DNA of 64,000 nucleotides from Mesonia ostreae (GTDB lineage Bacteria; Bacteroidota; Bacteroidia; Flavobacteriales; Flavobacteriaceae): contig NZ_JAVRBG010000001.1 of NCBI RefSeq assembly GCF_031845265.1, forward strand, positions 248,001-312,000, in the 5' to 3' direction. The translations under genes were made by a program, and so were the position numbers. Positions 44,993 through 53,722 of the stretch are shown here, in pieces. Below the pieces are notes generated by a model. It did no database searches. It was not told the origin of the DNA and worked only from the letters and a program-made list of their open reading frames with translations. Within the stretch, counting starts at the first letter, position 1; every line of letters starts with the position of its first letter.

Positions 44993-46621
44993 ATGGGTAA
45001 AGGATTTTTTCACGTTCCACCAGCGGTAAACGAGCCTATTAAAAGCTACGCGCCAGGAACACCGGAAAGAGAAGAAGTATTACTTACATATAAAGATATG
45101 TACAATGCAAAGGTAGATGTACCTCTTTATATTGGTTCTGAAGAAATAAGAACTAAAAATACAGCGACTATACATCCTCCACACGATCACAAACACAATT
45201 TAGGAGTATACCATTTAGCTGAAAAAAAACACATCAACAAAGCGATTGATGCTGCATTGGAAGCTCGCCACAAATGGGCAAAACTTCCTTGGGAACAACG
45301 CGCGGCAGTATTTTTAAAAGCAGCCGATTTAATTGCAGGTCCATACCGCCAGAAGATGAATGCTTCTACGATGATTGGACAGTCTAAAAATGTATTCCAA
45401 GCAGAAATTGATTCGGCCTGTGAAATCGTTGACTTTTTACGTTTTAACGTAGAATATATGACACAAATTTATGATGAGCAACCAGAATCTGACGAATCAG
45501 CTTGGAACCGCGTAGAACATAGACCTTTAGAAGGTTTTGTATATGCAATTACTCCGTTTAACTTTACAGCAATTGCTGGAAATTTACCTGCTGCTCCTGC
45601 TTTAATGGGTAATGTAACAATTTGGAAGCCTAGTGCTTCGCAAATGTTTTCTGCAAAAGTATTGATGGATGTTTTCCAAGAAGCTGGAGTGCCAGATGGA
45701 GTAATTAATATGGTGATGGGAGATGCTGCTATGATTACAGATACAATTTTGGATAGTCCAGATTTTGCTGGAGTTCACTTTACAGGAAGTACAGATGTAT
45801 TTAAAGGTTTATGGTCTAAAATTGGTCAAAACATCGATAAATATAAAACGTATCCAAGAATTGTAGGAGAAACAGGAGGAAAAGACTTTATAATGGCTCA
45901 TCCTTCTGCAAATCCAAAAGAGGTATCTACTTCTATCGCAAGAGGTGCATTTGAATATCAAGGTCAAAAATGTAGTGCTGCTTCTAGATGTTACATTCCT
46001 AAAAGTATGTGGGATGAAGTAAAAAGCAATTTAGAAGAAGACCTTGGTTCTTTCAAGATGGGATCTCCTGAAGATATGGGTAACTTTATTAATGCCGTTA
46101 TTCACGAAAAATCTTTTGACAAGTTAGCCAAGTATATTGATCAAGCTAAAAAGGATAAAGATGCTGAAGTAATTATTGGTGGAGGATACGATAAATCTAA
46201 AGGTTACTTTATTGAGCCAACAGTGATTTTAGCTAAGAAGCCTAAATATAATACGATGGAAACCGAACTTTTTGGACCTGTAGTTACTATTTACGTTTAC
46301 GATGATGCTAAGTTCGAAGAAACTTTGCACTTAGTAGATGACACTAGTATTTACGCATTAACTGGAGCAATTTTCTCTAAAGATCGTTATGCAGCGGCCT
46401 TAGCAACAGACATTTTACAAAATTGTGCGGGTAACTTCTACATTAATGATAAATGTACAGGAGCTGTAGTAGGAAAACAACCTTTTGGTGGTGCTAGAGC
46501 TAGTGGAACCAATGATAAAGCAGGATCTAAACTAAACTTACTGCGTTGGTCTTCTCCGCGTTTAATTAAGGAAACCTTTGTACCAGCTACAGACTATAGA
46601 TATCCTTTTATGGGTGAATAA
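44993..46621 (+). CDS. pruA: L-glutamate gamma-semialdehyde dehydrogenase (proline catabolism)
   Basis: This enzyme oxidises glutamate semialdehyde (pyrroline-5-carboxylate) to glutamate with NAD. The 542 residues start at ATG 44993 (MGKGFFHVPPAVNEP), the family N-terminus. An ATG 42 bp upstream lies inside a TATATTTA promoter-like box (44945-44952) and is unlikely to be transcribed. The catalytic glutamate is in GETGGKDF and the nucleophilic cysteine in YQGQKCSAASR. It is the single-domain form; the proline dehydrogenase must be encoded elsewhere. Monocistronic, with its own terminator. Confidence 0.93.
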   Translation: MGKGFFHVPPAVNEPIKSYAPGTPEREEVLLTYKDMYNAKVDVPLYIGSEEIRTKNTATIHPPHDHKHNLGVYHLAEKKHINKAIDAALEARHKWAKLPWEQRAAVFLKAADLIAGPYRQKMNASTMIGQSKNVFQAEIDSACEIVDFLRFNVEYMTQIYDEQPESDESAWNRVEHRPLEGFVYAITPFNFTAIAGNLPAAPALMGNVTIWKPSASQMFSAKVLMDVFQEAGVPDGVINMVMGDAAMITDTILDSPDFAGVHFTGSTDVFKGLWSKIGQNIDKYKTYPRIVGETGGKDFIMAHPSANPKEVSTSIARGAFEYQGQKCSAASRCYIPKSMWDEVKSNLEEDLGSFKMGSPEDMGNFINAVIHEKSFDKLAKYIDQAKKDKDAEVIIGGGYDKSKGYFIEPTVILAKKPKYNTMETELFGPVVTIYVYDDAKFEETLHLVDDTSIYALTGAIFSKDRYAAALATDILQNCAGNFYINDKCTGAVVGKQPFGGARASGTNDKAGSKLNLLRWSSPRLIKETFVPATDYRYPFMGE

Positions 46622-46646
46622 TCCTCTCTCTCTGATATAACAGATG

Positions 46647-46676
46647 AAAAAACCTGCTTTTGAGCAGGTTTTTTTT
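46647..46676 (+). terminator. Rho-independent terminator of pruA
   Basis: AAAAAACCTGCT and AGCAGGTTTTTT form a strong stem with a 4-nt loop region, followed by T residues, 26 bp past the stop. Confidence 0.88.
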
Positions 46677-46703
46677 GTTTCTAGACTTTTATATCAAAAA
46701 TTA

Positions 46704-47336
46704 TTATCCTTTATATTTCATAGGAAGATAAACGACGCTCTTCGTTTCAAAAAAATCTTCTTTAAAATAATCGCTCAACGGATGTATTTTTGCCGTTTGA
46801 TAGATGGAAAGTTCTTCGGTTAAATCTCCGCCTTTTAAGTATAAAATTCCGTTTTTTAACTCGTGCTTATTTTTCTTCGCTATTTTTCCTTTTACCCAAC
46901 GTACAAAAGTTTCCATTTGCGCTACGGCTCTACTTACAATAAAGTCATATTGTCCGTTTATTTCTTCCACACGACAATTAAAGGTTTTTACATTTTCTAA
47001 ACCTAAACCTTCAGCAACTTCATTCACTACTTTAATTTTCTTACCGATGCTATCTACCAAATGAAATTCTACTTCAGGAAATAAAATAGCAAGAGGAACT
47101 CCAGGGAAACCGCCACCAGTTCCTACATCCATCACTTTACTATCCGGTAAAAAAGGCTGTACTTTGGCAATTCCTAAAGAATGCAATACGTGTCGCGTAT
47201 AAATTTCGTCAATATCCTTTCTAGAAACCACATTAATTTTTAGGTTCCAGTCTTTATACAAATCTTTTAAACGCGTAAATTTATCTTTTTGATCTTCCGT
47301 TAAGTCGGGAAAATAGGTAGTGATTTCTTCCAACAT
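46704..47336 (-). CDS. rsmG: 16S rRNA (guanine527-N7)-methyltransferase
   Basis: RsmG (GidB) methylates G527 of 16S rRNA using S-adenosylmethionine. The 210 residues start at ATG 47334-47336 (MLEEITTYFPDL); an upstream TTG overlaps the -7 box and is rejected. The SAM-binding motif KVMDVGTGGGFPGVPLAI is clear (about 64-81), followed by HLVDSIGKKIKVV and FIVSRAVAQ. Its end converges on pruA. Confidence 0.95.
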   Translation of the reverse strand: MLEEITTYFPDLTEDQKDKFTRLKDLYKDWNLKINVVSRKDIDEIYTRHVLHSLGIAKVQPFLPDSKVMDVGTGGGFPGVPLAILFPEVEFHLVDSIGKKIKVVNEVAEGLGLENVKTFNCRVEEINGQYDFIVSRAVAQMETFVRWVKGKIAKKNKHELKNGILYLKGGDLTEELSIYQTAKIHPLSDYFKEDFFETKSVVYLPMKYKG

Positions 47337-47345
47337 TTTTTTTTG

Positions 47346-47353
47346 CAAATATA
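47346..47353 (-). promoter_or_regulatory. Candidate -7 box of rsmG
   Basis: On the minus strand this reads TATATTTG, only 10 bp before the ATG, so the transcript would have a very short leader (about 4 nt). No clear -33 element is visible. Confidence 0.45.
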
Positions 47354-47383
47354 GTATTGTTTATGATTTTGTAGCTTTATGTT

Positions 47384-48118
47384 TTACGAATCCTGAAGAT
47401 CTCTTACTGCTTTTTGATGTTCCATCTCTCCTTTCCAGTTTCGTTCTCGTTGGTTCAAGTTTAAAAATGTTTCCGCTTTACCGTACATCGTAATAATATC
47501 ATGGGGCTTTATAAAAGAGCTTCCATTGGGTGAACCTACATAATCCCCTTCTTCAGGCTGTATTCCTAAAACGATAATTCCTTCTTTGCGTAACTCTAAG
47601 TCGATAAGTTTTTTGTTCCCCAACCAACTTTCTTCATCTACCCGCAACTCAGATATTCTGTAATCATCGGCTAAATGAAGTACAGAAGCGTAATCCTTAA
47701 CATCTATCTTGGTATATTTCTTTAAAGCTCTACTAATTATTTTAGACAACCATCGATCTACCACAGAGCTTCTTATCGCCCACCAAACAAAACTTATCCC
47801 TACTACAATTATAACTAAACCATACAGCAAAGAGCTGGTAGTATTAGGAAGCACAAACGCTAAAATTAAAGTAGACATAGTGGTCACGATCCCAGCATTT
47901 CCTATGAGCATCAAGGTATAAATAATTTTTCTGCGGACAGGAAAATTCATAATTTTTTCGGATTCTTGGGTGGTAAAGCCTGAACCTGTATAAGCCGATC
48001 TGGCTTGAAATCTAGCGCTTTCTGTAGAAAGTCCCGTATGCGCTAAGGCGATAGCTGCCACACGAGTAATCAGTGCAGAGAGACTCACAATAACAAATAA
48101 GGATATGGCTGGGATCAT
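47384..48118 (-). CDS. Membrane protein with TrkA_C (RCK_C) domain
   Basis: The 244 residues form an N-terminal membrane part (helices about 1-25, 68-90, 92-115) with a long TGSGFTTQESEKI loop reminiscent of K+ channel/transporter pores, and a cytoplasmic RCK_C domain (about 150-225: YRISELRVDEESWLGNKKL, EGIIVLGIQ, FIKPHDIITMYG). RCK_C domains bind ligands, c-di-AMP among them in Firmicutes. Function is probably ion transport or gating, but the transported ion is unknown. Confidence 0.78.
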   Translation of the reverse strand: MIPAISLFVIVSLSALITRVAAIALAHTGLSTESARFQARSAYTGSGFTTQESEKIMNFPVRRKIIYTLMLIGNAGIVTTMSTLILAFVLPNTTSSLLYGLVIIVVGISFVWWAIRSSVVDRWLSKIISRALKKYTKIDVKDYASVLHLADDYRISELRVDEESWLGNKKLIDLELRKEGIIVLGIQPEEGDYVGSPNGSSFIKPHDIITMYGKAETFLNLNQRERNWKGEMEHQKAVRDLQDS

Positions 48119-48261
48119 AACTTTAGAAATTTATAAAAATAAATCATAATCTTTTAAGTGTAGTAGATTAAACTAACAAAAAACAATTAAAAAACAAATT
48201 TTCAGTTATATTTAAACCTATAGTTTATGAAAGGACATGCTTTAATAAGCAGATAAATTCT

Positions 48262-48269
48262 TAAATTTG
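48262..48269 (+). promoter_or_regulatory. Candidate -7 box of the desaturase gene
   Basis: TAAATTTG lies 20 bp before the start codon, with TTTA 17 bp upstream as a weak -33 element. Confidence 0.45.
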
Positions 48270-48289
48270 AATTCTCTTACCCAAGACAG

Positions 48290-49390
48290 ATGAAAGAACA
48301 AGTTATTAAATTCTCCAGAATAGATTCCGCAAAGTTTTTTAGAACTTTAAATAAAAGAGTCAATCGTTATTTTAAAGATAATGAAATCTCAAAAACCGGA
48401 AACTGGAAGCTTCACCTAAAGACCATCGTGATGTTTTCGCTTTTCCTTACGCCCTATTTTTTAATTCTTACACTAGACATCTCCCAATGGTGGATGCTTT
48501 TACTCACCATCGTGATGGGAGTTGGTATGGCTGGCGTAGGAATGAACGTGATGCACGATGCTAATCACGGGGCATATTCTTCCAAAAAATGGATTAATAA
48601 AGTGATGGGAAGTAGTATGTATATTCTTGCCGGGAATGTGTACAACTGGCAAGTACAACACAATGTATTACACCATACTTACACCAATATTCACGGTCAC
48701 GATGAAGATTTAGAAGCAGGAAGAGTTATCCGCTTTAGCGAACATTCTAAGTGGAGGAAAATTCATAGATTTCAACAGTATTATTCGGTGTTACTTTACG
48801 GATTGCTTACGTTTAATTGGGTACTTACTACAGATTTTAAACAGACTCACCGCTACTTAAAGAAAAAATTAGCCTACGGAAAACTTCCTAGTCCTTTAAA
48901 ACAGTGGAGTACTATTGCCATTACCAAAACTCTCTATATTGCTATTTGGATTGTCATCCCAATGTTATTTATGAGTATTGCTTGGTGGAAAATTCTACTT
49001 GGTTTTTTCATAATGCACTATACCGCAGGACTTATTTTAAGTATTGTTTTTCAATTAGCGCACGTGGTAAAACAAACCGAAATGCCTTTACCAGACGACC
49101 AAGGCTCTATGAAAAATACGTGGGCCATTCATCAATTGTTTACTACGGTTAACTTCTCTACCAATAATAAGGTAGTTAATTGGTTTACTGGCGGTTTAAA
49201 TCACCAGGTAGAACATCATATTTTTCCTAATATTAGTCACATTCATTATAAAAAGATTTCAAAAATAGTAAAGGAAACCGCCCAAGAATGCAACCTTCCT
49301 TACCACGAATATAAAACCACTAGAGCAGCAATTATAGCCCATTTCACCCATTTAAAAGAAATGGGAATGAAGCCTACAATTACAGCCTAA
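48290..49390 (+). CDS. Membrane fatty acid desaturase
   Basis: This 366-residue integral membrane di-iron enzyme introduces double bonds into acyl chains. All three histidine boxes are present: HDANHG (about 92), HNVLHH (about 126) and HQVEHHIFP (about 304), with four membrane helices between them. The HQVEHH form groups it with front-end/linoleoyl-CoA-type desaturases; the regiospecificity is not predictable. No cytochrome b5 domain is fused. It lies 15 bp before the aminotransferase gene, so the two may be co-transcribed. Confidence 0.92.
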   Translation: MKEQVIKFSRIDSAKFFRTLNKRVNRYFKDNEISKTGNWKLHLKTIVMFSLFLTPYFLILTLDISQWWMLLLTIVMGVGMAGVGMNVMHDANHGAYSSKKWINKVMGSSMYILAGNVYNWQVQHNVLHHTYTNIHGHDEDLEAGRVIRFSEHSKWRKIHRFQQYYSVLLYGLLTFNWVLTTDFKQTHRYLKKKLAYGKLPSPLKQWSTIAITKTLYIAIWIVIPMLFMSIAWWKILLGFFIMHYTAGLILSIVFQLAHVVKQTEMPLPDDQGSMKNTWAIHQLFTTVNFSTNNKVVNWFTGGLNHQVEHHIFPNISHIHYKKISKIVKETAQECNLPYHEYKTTRAAIIAHFTHLKEMGMKPTITA

Positions 49391-49405
49391 AAATTTTTAA
49401 TATTT

Positions 49406-50593
49406 ATGCAAGAGCAATTATCTGACAGAATTAATAGATTAGAAACTTCGGCTACATTAGCCATGGCTGCAAAAGCCCGAGAGTTAAAAGTAGAAGGCAA
49501 AAACATCATAGGTCTTAGTTTGGGAGAACCCGACTTTAATACGCCAGATTTTATTAAAGATGCGGCTATCCAAGCCATTAACGACAATTACAATTCGTAT
49601 ACACCTGTCGATGGTTATGTAGATTTAAAAGAAGCCGTGATTCGTAAGTTTAAAAGAGACAACCGTCTTAGTTATGATAAATCACAAGTGGTGGTTTCTA
49701 CGGGAGCCAAACAAGCCTTAGCAAATGTAGCGATGGTTTGCTTAAATCCTGGAGACGAAGTTATTTTACCTTGCCCGTATTGGGTGAGTTATAATGATAT
49801 CGTAAAAATTGCTGAAGGTGTGCCAGTAGAAGTGCCTACGACTATCGAAACCGATTTTAAAATGACGCCCCAGCAATTGGAAGCTGCCATTACGCCAAAA
49901 ACCAAAATGTTATGGTATAGTTCTCCCTGTAATCCAAGCGGAATGTTATACAGCAAGGAAGAGTTAAGAGCTTTGGCCGATGTCCTAAAAAAGCATCCTC
50001 AAATTATTGTGGTAAGTGACGAGATTTACGAACACATCAATTTTGTGGGCGATCACGTTTCGATGGCCGAATTTGAAGATATGTACGACCGTACCGTAAC
50101 CGTAAACGGAGTTTCAAAAGCATTCGCAATGACGGGGTGGCGTATTGGTTATATTGGCGCGCCCAGTTATATTGCAAGAGCCTGCACGAAGATTCAAGGA
50201 CAATTTACCAGTGGTGCCAATTGTATTGCCCAACGCGCAACGATTGCAGCATTAGATGCGCCTGTAAGTAAGATTTCTTTTATGATAGATACGTTTAAAG
50301 AACGTAGAAAACTTATTTTAGATTTATTAAACGAGGTTCCTGGCTTTAAATGTAATGCGCCTCAAGGTGCTTTTTATGTTTTTCCCGATGTCTCGGAATT
50401 GTTTGGAAAAAGCTACAATGGCACAACCATAAATGATGCTACAGATTTGAGCATGTATTTATTAGAAGTAGCCGAAGTTGCTACCGTAACCGGGGCAGCC
50501 TTTGGAGATCCTAACTGCTTAAGACTTTCTTACGCCGCTAGTGAAACTGAAATAAAACAAGCGATTAAGCAAATAAAAGCCGCTTTAAGCTAG
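49406..50593 (+). CDS. Aspartate-type PLP-dependent aminotransferase
   Basis: This class I aminotransferase has 395 residues. SLGEPDFNTPDF near the N-terminus, WYSSPCNPSGMLY, VVSDEIYEHI and the PLP lysine in NGVSKAFAMTGWRIGYIG (about 235) are conserved, as is the carboxylate-binding arginine in CLRLSYAAS near the end. Closest functional class is aspartate aminotransferase (Ib subgroup), though substrate range cannot be fixed from sequence. Confidence 0.93.
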   Translation: MQEQLSDRINRLETSATLAMAAKARELKVEGKNIIGLSLGEPDFNTPDFIKDAAIQAINDNYNSYTPVDGYVDLKEAVIRKFKRDNRLSYDKSQVVVSTGAKQALANVAMVCLNPGDEVILPCPYWVSYNDIVKIAEGVPVEVPTTIETDFKMTPQQLEAAITPKTKMLWYSSPCNPSGMLYSKEELRALADVLKKHPQIIVVSDEIYEHINFVGDHVSMAEFEDMYDRTVTVNGVSKAFAMTGWRIGYIGAPSYIARACTKIQGQFTSGANCIAQRATIAALDAPVSKISFMIDTFKERRKLILDLLNEVPGFKCNAPQGAFYVFPDVSELFGKSYNGTTINDATDLSMYLLEVAEVATVTGAAFGDPNCLRLSYAASETEIKQAIKQIKAALS

Positions 50594-51199
50594 AAAAATT
50601 TAGTAATTAGTATTTAGTAGTGAGAGGTTAGAGGTGAGTATTTCACTTTTAATTTCTCACTTGTAGTTTTTACCACCACCTTATTCTATTTTCTATTCTC
50701 TTGAATTTTTTAGTTTTATAGCCTGTTCTTTCATCCTGAATCTGTTTCAGGGTCTCACTAATAGCTTACGTATCAACTTCATGATATTCTTCACGCCATT
50801 TCATTCGCTCTGAATGACAGTTTCTTCTGTTCGTTTTTATTCCGAAGTAACTATTTTTTAACTTTTCACTTTTAGTTTTTCACTTTTAATTTATCACTTT
50901 TCACTTCTAACTCACTACTGTCATTCCGAAGAAGGTACGACTGAGGAATCTTTATGTTTAAAGCAATAATCCATATTAATGATTTGAAAAAGCGAGAATG
51001 AGATTCTGAAACAGTCCCGCCCGAATGGATTCAAGTCGGGCAGGTTCAGAATGACAGTTTTTTTTTAGTTTTTATTCCGAAGTAACTATTTTTTAACTTT
51101 TCACTTTTAGATTTTCACTTTTAGCTTTTCACTTCCACATTGGTCTATTTTCTATGCTCCATATTCTATTCTTATTCACCTCTCATCGTATCTCTAGGA
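50594..51199. repeat. Dispersed repeat block, left of the secreted hypothetical gene
   Basis: There is no gene in these 606 bp. TATTCCGAAGTAACTATTTT and the following TTAACTTTTCACTTTTAG occur twice (50839 and 51073 onward). ACTGTCATTCCGAAGAAGG with CGACTGAGGAATCTTT occurs at 50926-50953. A module GATTTGAAAAAGCGAGAATG continuing to TTCAGAATGACAG occupies about 50980-51058, with an inner CCCGAC-type hairpin. TTTTCACTTTTAG motifs are scattered. The same modules recur at 51.8-52.2 kb. I recall similar TGTCATTC…GAATCT repeats in many flavobacterial intergenic regions. Confidence 0.8.
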
Positions 51200-51703
51200 T
51201 TATTTATACTCTAACTTATAGAGCTTAATGCTTATTTTGTCTGAAATTTGATCGTTCACGACCATTGTTTTGTTTTTACCTTTTATAAAGAGGTCATAAT
51301 TATCTGTACAAAAATATTTATCTCCGCTTTTTGTCGTAATCAAGTCCAGTTTCTTTTTTTCAACCAATTCTAGTTTAGTTTCAGCATCCACCAAATCATA
51401 TTCAAAGCAAAATTGTGCTTTTGTTCTGTTCATACTTCTACTAACACCTGCTAGACTGGGTTTGCTAACATTGCCACGATACAAAACTTCATCTTCATAC
51501 ACCACTTCATATTCATAGGTGACCAAATTATTTTTTACCGAATTGGTCAAATCTTCATCGGAATGATTGGAAGAAAAACCTTGAGAAATATTTTCTTCCA
51601 AATATTCTACTTCTCCCTCAGTAACTTCTACTCTTTCTATGCTTTGCGCATTAGTAAAGTGAAATGTAACTATTAGGATTAAAGTTGCTATTGTATTTTT
51701 CAT
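51200..51703 (-). CDS. Secreted hypothetical protein
   Basis: The 167 residues begin with a signal peptide (MKNTIATLILIVTFHFTNAQ). The mature part is acidic and beta-rich with two cysteines (AQFCFEYDL, DKYFCTDNYDLFIKG). I do not recognise a family. It has no T9SS sorting domain or lipobox, so a periplasmic location is likely. It stands between two repeat blocks with no operon partner. Confidence 0.7.
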   Translation of the reverse strand: MKNTIATLILIVTFHFTNAQSIERVEVTEGEVEYLEENISQGFSSNHSDEDLTNSVKNNLVTYEYEVVYEDEVLYRGNVSKPSLAGVSRSMNRTKAQFCFEYDLVDAETKLELVEKKKLDLITTKSGDKYFCTDNYDLFIKGKNKTMVVNDQISDKISIKLYKLEYK

Positions 51704-52225
51704 AGGTCTATTTTAATAGGTTATTACTCATTATATAAAGTCAAATATACCTATTTCATATTTCTTCTGCGGATTAGTACTTTTATACTTTAGCTAAAGT
51801 TTTCATAAAGAATATCAGATAAAATTATAAAAGCCTTGTTTTTTATGATTGGAAAAAGCGAGAATGAGATTCTGAAACAGTCCCGCCTGAATGAATCCAC
51901 TTCGGGCAGGTTCAGAATGACAGTTCTTTTTTAGTTTTTATTTCGAAGAAAGAAATCTTTAGATTAACGATTGTAGATTGTGGATTTTTCACTTTTCACT
52001 TTTAGCTTTTCACTCACTACTGTCATTCCGAAGAAAGTACGACTGAGGAATCTTTCTCTTTAAAGTAAAAGTTTTTTTTATGATTTGAAAAAGCGAGGAT
52101 GAGATTCTGAAACAGGTTCAGAATGACAGTTCTTTTGTTAGTTTTTATTCCGAAATAAATTTTTTTAACTTTTCACTTTTAGTTTTTCACTTTTCACTTT
52201 CCCCATTAGTCTATTTTCTTTTCCC
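51704..52225. repeat. Dispersed repeat block, right of the secreted hypothetical gene
   Basis: There is no gene here. The GAAAAAGCGAGAATGAGATT module occurs at about 51845-51925 with an inner CCCGCC…CGGGCAG hairpin, and again at 52081-52130 without the inner hairpin. ACTGTCATTCCGAAGAA with CGACTGAGGAATCTTT is at 52018-52055, and TTTTCACTTTTAG runs follow. These copies are in the same orientation as those at 50.8-51.1 kb. Confidence 0.8.
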
Positions 52226-53722
52226 CTACCTATTCCTCCAAAAGAAAGGAGTTAAAATAATAAGCACCGTAAAAAGCTCTAAACGACCAATGAGCATCAA
52301 AAAAGCACACCACCATTTTCCGGCGGAAGGTAAGACGTCAAAATTATTCACCGGACTCAAAGCTCCGAATGCCGGACCTATATTTCCCAAGGAAGAAGCT
52401 GCACCTCCAATAGCCGTAGAGAAATCTAAGCCTAAAGAAGCCAAGCCAATGGCTCCAATAATAAAGGCTAACATATACAAAATAAAAAATCCTAAAATAT
52501 TAAATACAATCTTCCCCTGAATGCTTTTTCCGTTATAACGCACTGGTAAAATTGCATTGGGGTGTAGGGTTCGTTTAAATTCGGTGATCCCATTACGAAT
52601 CATAATGATATGACGTACCACTTTTACCCCTCCTGAAGTAGATCCTGCAGATCCTCCCAAGAAAAACATCCCGAAAAAGAAAATGGTCAAAAAGGGTGTC
52701 CACATCGTAAAATCGGCACTTACAAAACCTGTAGTAGTTATGACAGACAACACCTGAAATAGCGCGTGTCTAAAAGCACTTTCTGCCTGTCCCCAAACCA
52801 TGGGATGCTCTATAGAAGACAGACCAACATCTGCATTAAAGTAAATAAGCAAAGCTGCAATAAGCGTAAAAGAACTCACAAATATAAAGTACCATTTAAA
52901 TTCTTCATCTTTCAAAATACGCTGTACTCTCCCTTTAAAAGCAAAGTAACTCATCACAAAATTCATTCCTGCCAGAAACATAAAGGCAATAATGATGTAC
53001 TGAATAATAGGTTTATGATTCCAATATGCGACACTAGCGTTTTTAGTAGAAAAACCACCTGTAGAAAGCGTACTTAGAGCGTGGTTTGCAGCATCAAACA
53101 TATTCATGCCTGCTACTTTAAGCAAGATTGTTTCGGCTACCGTGTAACCAACATAAATAAACCATAAACGTTTGGCAGTGTCTGTAATACGAGGTTTGAG
53201 TTTATCGGCGCTGGGACCAGGAGCTTCAGCAGCAAAAAGTTGCATTCCTCCAATTCCTAATAATGGTAAAATGGCAACGGCAAGAACAATAATCCCCATT
53301 CCGCCAATCCAATGCGTTAAACTACGCCATAATAAAACCCCTTTCGGGATAACTTCAATATCATTTAAAATTGTTGCTCCCGTAGTGGTATAGCCAGACA
53401 TGGTTTCAAAAAAAGCATTGGTAATAGTGGGAATAGATTCTGTAAACAAATAAGGCAACATTCCGCTAAAAGCCATAAAAATCCAACCGAAGGTCACAAT
53501 AATATAACCTTCTCGCTGTTTCATTTCCTTTTGGTAATCCCTAGTTAGAAACATCAACAACACACCAATAAGCATAGTAGTAATAGACGCAGCTGCTATT
53601 TGTATGGTCACACCGTCTGCATAATACCAACTTACCAATGTTGCTAACATCATAAAACCTCCATTGCAAAGCAATAAAAGTCCCATAATATGCACAATAA
53701 TCTTAAGATTGAGTTTTGGCAT
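52226..53722 (-). CDS. trkH: Trk-type potassium uptake protein TrkH
   Basis: TrkH is the potassium-translocating membrane subunit. The 498 residues contain four repeated M1-P-M2 units; the selectivity-filter loops appear as SGYTTTGATI, LSTGGFSTKN, ITTTGFVSADF and SLGNIGPAFG. It acts with the cytoplasmic gating subunit TrkA, encoded directly upstream: the trkA stop and trkH start share one base, so the pair is translationally coupled. Confidence 0.94.
   Translation of the reverse strand: MPKLNLKIIVHIMGLLLLCNGGFMMLATLVSWYYADGVTIQIAAASITTMLIGVLLMFLTRDYQKEMKQREGYIIVTFGWIFMAFSGMLPYLFTESIPTITNAFFETMSGYTTTGATILNDIEVIPKGVLLWRSLTHWIGGMGIIVLAVAILPLLGIGGMQLFAAEAPGPSADKLKPRITDTAKRLWFIYVGYTVAETILLKVAGMNMFDAANHALSTLSTGGFSTKNASVAYWNHKPIIQYIIIAFMFLAGMNFVMSYFAFKGRVQRILKDEEFKWYFIFVSSFTLIAALLIYFNADVGLSSIEHPMVWGQAESAFRHALFQVLSVITTTGFVSADFTMWTPFLTIFFFGMFFLGGSAGSTSGGVKVVRHIIMIRNGITEFKRTLHPNAILPVRYNGKSIQGKIVFNILGFFILYMLAFIIGAIGLASLGLDFSTAIGGAASSLGNIGPAFGALSPVNNFDVLPSAGKWWCAFLMLIGRLELFTVLIILTPFFWRNR

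Noticed and set aside
51200..51703. Composite transposon made by the flanking repeat blocks
   Set aside because: The flanks hold only short non-coding modules without transposase or terminal inverted repeats, so dispersed repeats are a better description.
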